Shown here: one piece after another, positions 1 to 7,364 of the stretch
Numbering within the stretch: position 1 is the stretch's first letter
How the letters are laid out: each line of letters starts with the position of its first letter
DNA from: Bacteroidota bacterium
GTDB taxonomy: Bacteria > Bacteroidota > Bacteroidia > Bacteroidales > F082
Direction: 5' to 3'
Length of the DNA: 34,636 nt
NCBI GenBank assembly: GCA_016845105.1
Contig: JAERTF010000055.1
Coordinates: forward strand, 1-34,636
The notes under the pieces: generated by a model
Database searches by the model: none
The model's input: only the letters and a program-made list of their open reading frames with translations
What the model was told of the DNA's origin: nothing
Translations under genes and position numbers: made by a program

Positions 1-1658
1 CCGATACCCTGATACGTGGTTGTGCTCAGTAAGTCAAAGATACGATTTGAAAGCAATTCACAACCATATTTTATTTATTAATAACTTTTGTTTTGTTGTG
101 CTCAGTAAGTCAAAGATACGATTTGAAAGCAATTCACAACAAGTTTCTATTTGTTAGATTAGAACGTGCTGTTGTGCTCAGTAAGTCAAAGATACGATTT
201 GAAAGCAATTCACAACCGTTTTAATAAGTATACGTATGAATATAATGTTGTGCTCAGTAAGTCAAAGATACGATTTGAAAGCAATTCACAACTAGCCGTT
301 ACCGCGGCACGTGCTATATCGAGTTGTGCTCAGTAAGTCAAAGATACGATTTGAAAGCAATTCACAACCATGGTATGAATTATTCTTAAGGTTGTATCGT
401 TGTGCTCAGTAAGTCAAAGATACGATTTGAAAGCAATTCACAACAGTTTAGACACCATTAATTTTGATTCAGTAGTTGTGCTCAGTAAGTCAAAGATACG
501 ATTTGAAAGCAATTCACAACGAACTCAATAAAAAGAAGAGTTACCTTTTCGTTGTGCTCAGTAAGTCAAAGATACGATTTGAAAGCAATTCACAACAATG
601 AATGTTGACAATTTTCACTTCTAGTAGTTGTGCTCAGTAAGTCAAAGATACGATTTGAAAGCAATTCACAACTAGTTCTAATTTCATCATCTAAACTATT
701 CCGTTGTGCTCAGTAAGTCAAAGATACGATTTGAAAGCAATTCACAACAGGATTTACAAACTCACCTACAGCATTAACGTTGTGCTCAGTAAGTCAAAGA
801 TACGATTTGAAAGCAATTCACAACATGAAAGAGTGTTTTCCTGATGCTGATAATGTTGTGCTCAGTAAGTCAAAGATACGATTTGAAAGCAATTCACAAC
901 CAAGTCGTTCCTCTATTTTTATATCCATGGTTGTGCTCAGTAAGTCAAAGATACGATTTGAAAGCAATTCACAACCTGAGCGATAAACGATTTTCTTTCT
1001 TCTTCGTTGTGCTCAGTAAGTCAAAGATACGATTTGAAAGCAATTCACAACTACATCTTCGGAGCAAACCTAACAGAAACAGTTGTGCTCAGTAAGTCAA
1101 AGATACGATTTGAAAGCAATTCACAACCAAATGTACGGACGTATTTGCTCAATGGATGTTGTGCTCAGTAAGTCAAAGATACGATTTGAAAGCAATTCAC
1201 AACTATCCAACTGCTGTATTTTGTGATGAACCGTTGTGCTCAGTAAGTCAAAGATACGATTTGAAAGCAATTCACAACGATGTATTGACCCTTAAACGAC
1301 CAAAGGCAGTTGTGCTCAGTAAGTCAAAGATACGATTTGAAAGCAATTCACAACGACTGGACAGGACAAGAAGTAATTGATTATGTTGTGCTCAGTAAGT
1401 CAAAGATACGATTTGAAAGCAATTCACAACCCACTAATGGTAGTAAGTAAATCAATTTCAGTTGTGCTCAGTAAGTCAAAGATACGATTTGAAAGCAATT
1501 CACAACCCCGTTAATGAGCCGATACCCTGATACGTGGTTGTGCTCAGTAAGTCAAAGATACGATTTGAAAGCAATTCACAACCATATTTTATTTATTAAT
1601 AACTTTTGTTTTGTTGTGCTCAGTAAGTCAAAGATACGATTTGAAAGCAATTCACAAC
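1..1658 (-). CRISPR. CRISPR array, 22 identical 46-bp repeats (type II-C-like), truncated at window start
   Basis: Twenty-two exact copies of a 46-base repeat, beginning GTTGTGCTCAG and ending GCAATTCACAAC on the plus strand, start at 19, 95, 171, 247, 323, 399, 475, 551, 627, 703, 779, 855, 930, 1006, 1082, 1158, 1233, 1309, 1385, 1461, 1537 and 1613. The 21 complete spacers are 30 bp, except two of 29 bp (901-929 and 1204-1232). Bases 1-18 are a partial spacer, so the array continues to the left. The six terminal bases of the repeat are complementary (GTTGTG/CACAAC). Read on the minus strand the repeat begins GTTGTGAATTGCTTTC, a form I associate with type II-C (Cas9) arrays of Bacteroidota. 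The minus strand of each repeat also carries TATCTTTG, matching the Bacteroidota -7 box, which suggests minus-strand crRNA transcription. No repeat is degenerate, so orientation cannot be read from decay. No cas1, cas2, cas9 or tracrRNA was recognised in the window. The type assignment rests on repeat form alone. Confidence 0.97.
1583..1612. repeat. Duplicated CRISPR spacer (same as 65-94)
   Basis: This 30-bp spacer, starting CATATTTTATTT, is identical to the spacer at 65-94. The spacer before it ends with the same 18 bases (1519-1536) as the partial spacer at 1-18. With the shared repeats, 1-140 equals 1519-1658 exactly. All other complete spacers differ from one another by eye. This indicates either a tandem block duplication of 20 units in the array or a short-read assembly edge. 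Confidence 0.95.
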
Positions 1659-1755
1659 GCATTAGTTCAAGTTAAGGTATTATGTAACGTTAATTTTTAG
1701 CTATTGTGTTCTACTCTTTAGCTAAACAAAACAAATCCAACAAGTGTAAAAAAAC

Positions 1756-1763
1756 TATCTTTG
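1756..1763 (+). promoter_or_regulatory. -7 promoter box (TATCTTTG) for ettA
   Basis: TATCTTTG fits the Bacteroidota sigma-70 -7 consensus TAnnTTTG and ends 19 bases before the ettA start, implying a short leader of roughly 10-15 nt. No TTG at the usual -33 distance (17-21 bp upstream) is present, so only half of the promoter is supported. The sequence between the last CRISPR repeat and this box (1659-1755) shows no gene and no obvious anti-repeat. Confidence 0.5.
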
Positions 1764-1782
1764 TTGATCTAAAACAAGACCT

Positions 1783-3456
1783 ATGTCTGACGATAAAAAG
1801 ATAATTTTTTCAATGGTTGGGGTAAGCAAGATTGTTCCACCTAACAAGCAGATTCTGAAAGATATATATCTTTCATTTTTTTATGGGGCAAAAATTGGGA
1901 TTATTGGTTTGAATGGATCAGGTAAATCTACATTGCTAAGAATAATTGCCGGAGTTGATAATACCTACAATGGCGAAGTTGTTTTTTCAAAGGGATATTC
2001 TGTGGGATTATTAGAACAGGAACCATTGTTAAACGAAACTAAAACTGTTCGTGAAGTAGTTGAAGAAGGTGTTCAGGATGTTGTTGATATTCTTAAGGAA
2101 TACGAGGAGATAAATCTTAAGTTTTCTGAACCCATGTCGGATGATGAAATGAATGCTGTTATAAAGCGTCAGGGTGAACTTACAGAATTAATTGAACAAC
2201 ATAATGGTTGGGAGCTTGACTCTAGACTGGAAAGAGCCATGGATGCACTAAGGTGTCCGGAAGAATCAAAATCTGTTGCAGTATTATCAGGGGGAGAACG
2301 ACGAAGAGTAGCACTGTGTCGTTTACTTCTTAAGGAACCAGACATACTTCTGCTTGATGAGCCCACAAACCATTTGGATGCAGAATCAGTTGATTGGCTT
2401 GAACAACACCTCCAAAAATATAAAGGCACAGTAATAGCAGTAACTCACGATCGTTACTTTTTGGATAATGTGGCAGGTTGGATTTTGGAATTGGATCGAG
2501 GGCATGGAATACCTTGGAAAGGAAATTATACGGGTTGGCTTGAGCAAAAATCCAAGCGATTGGAAATGGAGGAAAAAACTGCCAGCAAGCGTCGCAAGAC
2601 TCTGGAAAGGGAACTTGAATGGGTTAGAATGGCTCCAAAAGCAAGACATGCCAAATCAAAGGCTCGATTGTCTAACTATGAAAAAATGTTATCGGATGAC
2701 GGTAACGAAAAACTAGAAAAACTAGAGCTATTTATTCCCAATGGGCCCAGGTTGGGAACAAAAGTTATTGAGTCGAAAAACCTTCGAAAGGCCTATGATG
2801 ATAAATTGCTATTCGATGATCTTGATTTTAGTTTACCACCAGGGGGGATTGTTGGCGTTATTGGACCCAATGGTGCAGGTAAGACCACATTGTTTCGATT
2901 GATTATGGGACTGGAAAAACCTGATAAAGGAAATTTCGAAGTTGGTGAAACGGTTAAAGTTGGTTATGTTGATCAGGCACACGAAGATATTGATCCTGAA
3001 AAAAGTGTTTGGGAAGTAATTTCAGATGGTCATGATAATATTCAACTTGGTAACCGAAGCATGAATTCCAGAGCTTATGTAAGTAAATTTAACTTTAGTG
3101 GCACTGATCAAGGAAAAAAAGCAGGGGTTCTTTCCGGTGGAGAACGAAATAGAATGCATCTTGCATTGACATTGAGACAGGAAGCTAATGTGCTTCTGTT
3201 GGATGAGCCAACCAACGACATCGATGTAAATACTCTCAGGGCACTGGAAGATGGTCTTGAAAACTTTGCCGGATGTGCAGTTGTTATATCCCACGATAGA
3301 TGGTTCCTGGATAGAATTGCTACACATATTCTGGCGTTTGAAGGAGATTCAAATGTTTATTATTTCGAAGGTTCGTATTCTGATTATGAAGAAAACAGGA
3401 AGAAGCGCCTTGGGGATACCGGCCCTAAGCGTATCAGGTACAGGAATTTAGGATAG
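1783..3456 (+). CDS. ettA: Energy-dependent translational throttle protein EttA (ABC-F ATPase)
   Basis: The 557-aa soluble ABC-F protein closely follows EttA, which binds the ribosomal E site and gates the first elongation step according to ATP/ADP. It opens with the EttA-like stretch SMVGVSKIVPPNKQILKDIY. The first ATPase domain has Walker A GLNGSGKST, signature LSGGERRR and Walker [13 protein letters not shown] basic linker around residues 245-300 (AKARHAKSKARLSNYEKM-like, containing the P-site tRNA interaction region) follows. The second domain has GPNGAGKTT, LSGGERNR and [11 protein letters not shown]. Both ATP sites look intact, and the length matches the 555 aa of the E. coli protein. 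The ATG start follows a -7 box closely. It is monocistronic: CRISPR array upstream, convergent regulator gene downstream. It ends in TAG, showing that TAG is an ordinary stop in this genome. Confidence 0.96.
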   Translation: MSDDKKIIFSMVGVSKIVPPNKQILKDIYLSFFYGAKIGIIGLNGSGKSTLLRIIAGVDNTYNGEVVFSKGYSVGLLEQEPLLNETKTVREVVEEGVQDVVDILKEYEEINLKFSEPMSDDEMNAVIKRQGELTELIEQHNGWELDSRLERAMDALRCPEESKSVAVLSGGERRRVALCRLLLKEPDILLLDEPTNHLDAESVDWLEQHLQKYKGTVIAVTHDRYFLDNVAGWILELDRGHGIPWKGNYTGWLEQKSKRLEMEEKTASKRRKTLERELEWVRMAPKARHAKSKARLSNYEKMLSDDGNEKLEKLELFIPNGPRLGTKVIESKNLRKAYDDKLLFDDLDFSLPPGGIVGVIGPNGAGKTTLFRLIMGLEKPDKGNFEVGETVKVGYVDQAHEDIDPEKSVWEVISDGHDNIQLGNRSMNSRAYVSKFNFSGTDQGKKAGVLSGGERNRMHLALTLRQEANVLLLDEPTNDIDVNTLRALEDGLENFAGCAVVISHDRWFLDRIATHILAFEGDSNVYYFEGSYSDYEENRKKRLGDTGPKRIRYRNLG

Positions 3457-3540
3457 AAGAGTTTTAGAAATAAACAACTTATACTTTTTGTTACAAAGTA
3501 CTATATACACACGGGGTAGGAGTCGGCATTAACTTCTGGG

Positions 3541-3560
3541 CAAGCATATTACTATGCTTG
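3541..3560. repeat. Perfect 8-bp stem hairpin between convergent genes
   Basis: CAAGCATA and TATGCTTG form a perfect 8-bp inverted repeat around the loop TTAC, lying between the convergent ends of ettA (3456) and the membrane regulator (3583). Neither strand has a T-run directly after the stem, so it is not a textbook intrinsic terminator, though its place between two converging genes fits a transcription-end or mRNA-stabilising role. Confidence 0.55.
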
Positions 3561-3582
3561 GAGACATGATCCTGAATTCAAT

Positions 3583-4464
3583 TTAATTTATAACAAATCT
3601 ATACCCCACACCTCTAATATTTATAATTTTTAGAGATGGATCATTTTCAAGTTTTTTGCGCAACTTGGATATGTAAACATCAAGGGTTCTGCCAATATAA
3701 TCGCCTTCATCACCCCATATAACATTCAAAATGTATTCTCGTTCCAAGGTTTTATTCTCATTGGAGAAAAGTAAAAAAAGCAAATCTGCCTCTTTACTTG
3801 ATAATTCAACTACTTTCTTTTTTAGTGTTAGATTCATCCCTTTCTTGTCGAATAAATATGAACCAATTGTTAGTATTTCAGAATTGAGCTTTTCCCTTAT
3901 TTTTCTTTTCTGGAGATAAATTAGCAAACCAATTATCACTAATAGTGAGATTATAATTAATGTATAAAATATGTAATCTTTTATCAATGATTGTGGAGGT
4001 TTTTGAATGTCTTGAAATGAAGAAAAATCAAGTACCGAGGTGTCAATAATTGTGAAAAACAATTTGTAGCATCCAGAAGGTTGTGCTCTTTGTTTACATG
4101 GAATATTTTCTTGATTAGTAGATACTAATACCTCATAACTATAAATTATAGTGCCTCCATTACAATCTACTATTTCTACTAAATATCCACTTGCAATATT
4201 AGTTTCTTCCACAACATTATGAACAATATTTATCAGTTTTTCTGGATTAATTTCAAATTCGTTTTCAAATTCAACCTTATATCTATCACCAACTTTCTCA
4301 ACAGCCAATACTCTTGATGTACTATCACCTGAATCAAGTAACAATCGATCTCCGATCATTCTCATTGCTACTTTAATATGACTATCAAACAGGTCATTGG
4401 TTGAAAATGAGTCTGTTGTTATCATAAGCAATAAGAAACAAATGATTAATCTTAGAATTATCAT
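3583..4464 (-). CDS. Membrane-anchored winged-helix (OmpR/PhoB-type) transcriptional regulator
   Basis: The 293-aa protein has an N-terminal hydrophobic signal or anchor (residues 1-20), an extracytoplasmic region of about 145 residues with two cysteines (C-N-G and C-Y-K contexts), one membrane segment near residues 166-188 (YTLIIISLLVIIGLLIYL), a basic stop-transfer (QKRKIREK) and a C-terminal winged-helix DNA-binding domain (about 200-293). The last shows the PhoB/OmpR features LSSKEADLLFLL, the ILNVIWGDE and TLDVYISKLRKKL helices and the wing motif IINIRGVGYRF. There is no receiver or kinase domain, so it is a one-component sensor that would bind DNA at the membrane, like ToxR but with the order reversed. 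It is divergent from a secreted protein gene with phased TTTAC repeats between, its likely operator. A minus-strand TATATTTG at 4469-4476 lies only 4 bases before the ATG, so transcript start and true start codon are uncertain. The ligand is unknown. Confidence 0.85.
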   Translation of the reverse strand: MIILRLIICFLLLMITTDSFSTNDLFDSHIKVAMRMIGDRLLLDSGDSTSRVLAVEKVGDRYKVEFENEFEINPEKLINIVHNVVEETNIASGYLVEIVDCNGGTIIYSYEVLVSTNQENIPCKQRAQPSGCYKLFFTIIDTSVLDFSSFQDIQKPPQSLIKDYIFYTLIIISLLVIIGLLIYLQKRKIREKLNSEILTIGSYLFDKKGMNLTLKKKVVELSSKEADLLFLLFSNENKTLEREYILNVIWGDEGDYIGRTLDVYISKLRKKLENDPSLKIINIRGVGYRFVIN

Positions 4465-4503
4465 GTTACAAATATATCCGAATATCCAATTTATGTAGTT
4501 TGG

Positions 4504-4540
4504 TTTACCTTTAATTTACAGTGTTTTTACATTAATTTAC
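4504..4540. promoter_or_regulatory. Four helically phased TTTAC direct repeats (candidate operator)
   Basis: TTTAC occurs at 4504, 4515, 4526 and 4536 (spacings 11, 11 and 10 bp), with a weaker TTAAC at 4546. The second and fourth copies extend to TTAATTTACA. PhoB/OmpR-family winged-helix proteins bind head-to-tail on direct repeats of about 11 bp. The array lies between a divergent regulator of exactly that family and the secreted protein gene at 4605, so it is the natural candidate binding site. Binding is inferred, not shown. Confidence 0.6.
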
Positions 4541-4604
4541 ATTTCTTAACTCAATTTTGGGCAGAGCTAATATACTTTTACAGCATAATTTTAAATATAA
4601 AACA

Positions 4605-5486
4605 ATGTATAAAAAAACTCTTACAGTATTTGTAATACTATGCCTAACTACCTTAACTATTTATTCACAAAACAAAGATGAAGTGAAAGAACCCCACAAA
4701 TATGGTGGCTGGTATTGCCCTGATAATTTAGGTGGCTTTCCTGCAGTTAACATTTTTGATTGGGAAGATGTGCCAGTTGTGAACGGGCGAATGCCAACCC
4801 AAGAAGAAACTCGAAATGGTATGTCATTAATATTTGTGGATGAGAAAAAATATTCAGATGTAGTACCTTTGGAAATGACAATGCCAAGATTGGCTACCTA
4901 CTATAATAACTATTCAAAAAGGGTAGAGTTTGTGATTGTAATTCAAGCTTTCAAAATTGATAAGGATTCAATTGTTGGATTTAGGTATTTAAATGGAGGC
5001 AATGGAAGTTCCCGGTTTAATGAAGTAAATTTCCTAAGTAATTATGAGATTGATATGATTCCTTCCTCTCGTTTTATTTCACAAAGTATCAAAATACAAG
5101 CCACTCAAGATGTGATTTGGAAGATTCTTACAAAGCCTGAATATGCAGAAACATTTCAGCCAACTTTCGACAAAGAAAATAACTTAGATACTGACTGGAG
5201 AAAAGCTTCAAATGTTAACTACAGTTATCCGAATAGTGGTGACCAAACATCTGCTTACGCAGATAAATTATTTGGAAGTTTCTATATTCAAAATGACTAT
5301 AATCATAATCAGTACAATGAAAAATTTCTTTTACGAGAAAATGAATCTACCAAAGAAACAGAGTTAATAATTGTTTGTGGTCCTTTCGGAGATGATTATA
5401 ATACTCAGCAGGAAATAATTAGTCATTGGGCTAAACAAGTGAAAAAAATCAGTGAATCCCATCAAACCTTCTCAATTGTTCAATAA
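4605..5486 (+). CDS. Secreted protein with C-terminal SRPBCC/START-like domain, function unknown
   Basis: I place the start at the ATG at 4605, 16 codons inside the longest frame, because it opens directly into a signal peptide (MYKKTLTVFVILCLTTLTIYSQ-like: Lys-rich start, hydrophobic core, cleavage after YSQ). The mature part of about 270 aa begins with a region rich in W, Y and P (HKYGGWYCPDNLGGFP). Its second half starts with SIKIQATQDVIWKILTKPEY, the characteristic first strand and helix of SRPBCC/START-like ligand-binding domains (x-I-x-A-x-x-x-V-W-x-x-L-T-x-P), and ends in a helix (EIISHWAKQVKKISES). No catalytic motif was seen. It is divergent from a membrane-anchored regulator and behind its putative operator, so it is probably that regulator's target, perhaps handling the ligand it senses. 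The family assignment is by pattern only. Confidence 0.7.
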   Translation: MYKKTLTVFVILCLTTLTIYSQNKDEVKEPHKYGGWYCPDNLGGFPAVNIFDWEDVPVVNGRMPTQEETRNGMSLIFVDEKKYSDVVPLEMTMPRLATYYNNYSKRVEFVIVIQAFKIDKDSIVGFRYLNGGNGSSRFNEVNFLSNYEIDMIPSSRFISQSIKIQATQDVIWKILTKPEYAETFQPTFDKENNLDTDWRKASNVNYSYPNSGDQTSAYADKLFGSFYIQNDYNHNQYNEKFLLRENESTKETELIIVCGPFGDDYNTQQEIISHWAKQVKKISESHQTFSIVQ

Positions 5487-5614
5487 GTTCGTACTTATTT
5501 ATTAATGGCATTTGTTGATAATAAAAAAGGGAAGTACTATATATTGAGATTAAGAATTGTTGAAATGCAATAAGGGCTACTCTATTGTTCAAAGCACTTT
5601 ATTTTGTTAAAGAA

Positions 5615-6769
5615 CTACTTGCTATTGACAATAACTAATTTATTCATCAACCTTAACTTCTCTGAAATTAACTCGACAATCTTCAGTCGATTCTGAATTC
5701 CTTGTTGCTTTAATTCAAGAATATCATGACCAATGTTTCCTGCCTTCCCCACCCAAAACAATACTTTATCTGCATTTTGAAAATATTCCACCAACTCCAT
5801 AACTACATTATCATCACCCATGTAGTTTATTTCTTCGCTTAGCAAATTATACAGTTGGTTAAGAGTAATCATTCCTTCAGATGCAACGGTAATTCCGGGA
5901 ATATTAAATGAAGGAGGAGTTATTGGTGACCCTTCTTCTTTAATTTCAATTGGTTTTTTTAATTCCCGGGCCAGCATTCGTGATGTGGATCCTCCACACA
6001 CAACCTTAATGCCCTCCGATTTTATAAACTCATCAACAAATTCATTATCATCTTCTTTGCTAACTGGTGTTCCGGTAAGCACATTTAGGGTTATTCCCCT
6101 TCGGTTGTATGCGGCTACAACCGTACAATCATCACCGAATTTCTTTCCCCAAAATTGTACGGCCTGTTGATGTACTGATGAAACCAACTCCGGAAATTTA
6201 TTATCAACATTGTAATCCAAGTGATTAATAAACTTAACAACACCTTCTGTTTCCCATCCGGCTACTAATCCATTACCTAGACCGGATTGAGTAATTCCAT
6301 CACTCATTAATATTACGCCTTCGTTTTGGTTAATTTGAAAATGAGATTCTGATACTTGTGCTTTTTCCCAAAAATAAATCCTAGAGCTAATTGCTTCGGC
6401 ATATTGTTTACTTACAAAAATCGGAAGAGGCATATCATAAGCCATAATGGACGTATTTCCATTATCGAGGATACGTGCAATGGTGAAAACTGAAAATGGC
6501 TCATTTTTTCCCCAGGCTTTATTCATGGTATCACCAACAGTTTCGAATGTTTTTTGTAATGATGCTCCTGCCCTTAACATTGCAACAATTCTCGAGCAAC
6601 ACATACTTGCGTAGATATGAGCCTTCATACCTGACCCAATCCCATCACATACAATTATATTTGTTGATGTAGCATCTCTATATACTTCAACAACATCGCC
6701 ACAAGCAGCACCATGTTTTTTTGATGACTGACAGATTTCTACATTAGTATGTACGTATTGTGACTTCAT
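5615..6769 (-). CDS. SpoIIE/PP2C-type serine phosphatase of hydrogenase operon
   Basis: The 384-aa protein has a PP2C-like SpoIIE domain over about residues 1-220. Metal-binding acidic motifs are visible as GD (24-25), VCDGIGSGMKA (DG at 42-43), ILMSDGITQSG and GDDCTVVA. The remaining 160 residues form a second region (VVCGGSTSRMLARELKKP onward) that I do not recognise. SpoIIE-type phosphatases are repeatedly found beside sensory [FeFe] hydrogenases in Firmicutes and Thermotogae, which fits this position as last gene of the hyd locus, 22 bp after the GNAT gene. The protein would dephosphorylate Ser/Thr on an unknown partner. No kinase or anti-sigma factor is encoded nearby. Low-GC codon use matches its neighbours. 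Confidence 0.85.
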   Translation of the reverse strand: MKSQYVHTNVEICQSSKKHGAACGDVVEVYRDATSTNIIVCDGIGSGMKAHIYASMCCSRIVAMLRAGASLQKTFETVGDTMNKAWGKNEPFSVFTIARILDNGNTSIMAYDMPLPIFVSKQYAEAISSRIYFWEKAQVSESHFQINQNEGVILMSDGITQSGLGNGLVAGWETEGVVKFINHLDYNVDNKFPELVSSVHQQAVQFWGKKFGDDCTVVAAYNRRGITLNVLTGTPVSKEDDNEFVDEFIKSEGIKVVCGGSTSRMLARELKKPIEIKEEGSPITPPSFNIPGITVASEGMITLNQLYNLLSEEINYMGDDNVVMELVEYFQNADKVLFWVGKAGNIGHDILELKQQGIQNRLKIVELISEKLRLMNKLVIVNSK

Positions 6770-6791
6770 TTTCTATTTTGTTGTACGCCAA

Positions 6792-7331
6792 TTATTGTTT
6801 TGTACTACCTTTATAATCAGTTTTTTCAACGGAATATATAATATCATCAACCCAGGTACCTCGTGATAAATAGCTTTTCTTTATATACTTCTTTTTCACG
6901 AAACCTAACCTATGCACTAAACTAATTGATCCCTTGTTCAAGGGATCAATGGAAGCAGTAATTTTATTTTTGTTTAAAGTATTAAATAAAAAATCTATTG
7001 TTGCACCTAGGGCTTCAGATGCAAAACCAGATCCATGATTAGCTATTCCTAAGGTACAACCAATTTCACATTCTGTATTGTCAATGAAATGAACTCCAAT
7101 ATCACCAATAATTTCATCGGTTATTTTATTAATAATCACCAACTGAAACCATGTATCGGGTATATTAATTTTTGATGGGTTTTTGCTGATAAATACATCA
7201 ACATCATCCAATGTACTCGGAATCCATCCTTGATATTTGTTGGTTTCAAAATCCGATCTATAACTAAAAACCTGTTTATTGTCATTAGCTTCAATGGGCC
7301 TTAATATTGTTCTTTCTGTTTCAATTATCAT
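6792..7331 (-). CDS. GNAT N-acetyltransferase, RimJ/RimL-like
   Basis: The 179-aa protein has the RimL-type layout: start with ETERTILRPIEANDNKQVF (strand 1 and helix 1), a middle strand LVIINKITDEIIGDIGVHF, the strand-4 region CEIGCTLGIANHGSGFASEA, where the acetyl-CoA loop R/Q-x-x-G-x-G/A is represented by NHGSGFA, and the late segment KGSISLVHRLGFVKKKY, the N-x-x-S-x-x-x-x-x-x-x-G-F pattern of this group. It would acetylate an amino group of a protein or small molecule. It sits 33 bp after the sensory hydrogenase and 22 bp before the phosphatase, so it is probably co-transcribed. GNAT genes are common passengers, so functional linkage to hydrogenase is uncertain. Confidence 0.85.
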   Translation of the reverse strand: MIIETERTILRPIEANDNKQVFSYRSDFETNKYQGWIPSTLDDVDVFISKNPSKINIPDTWFQLVIINKITDEIIGDIGVHFIDNTECEIGCTLGIANHGSGFASEALGATIDFLFNTLNKNKITASIDPLNKGSISLVHRLGFVKKKYIKKSYLSRGTWVDDIIYSVEKTDYKGSTKQ

Positions 7332-7364
7332 ACAATTGTATTAGCAACAAAAATAGCTCAATAA

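Noticed and set aside
780-1380. Three short open frames (about 68-83 aa) in the CRISPR array
   Set aside because: They are translations of the repeat unit (recurring CSVSQRYDLKAIHN or VVLSKSKIRFESNSQ) and have no independent signals.
1-1658. Type VI-B (Cas13b) array because of GTTGTG/CACAAC-like ends
   Set aside because: Cas13b repeats are 36 nt and of different internal sequence. A 46-base repeat with GTTGTGAATTGCTTTC on one strand fits type II-C better.
4469-4476. TATATTTG as the promoter of the membrane regulator
   Set aside because: It ends 4 bases before the ATG, so transcription would start inside the coding sequence unless the true start is downstream, which would remove the signal segment.
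4557-4604. Upstream start for the secreted SRPBCC-like protein
   Set aside because: The first 16 codons (GRANILLQHNFKYKT) would put a non-signal segment before a clear signal peptide starting at 4605.
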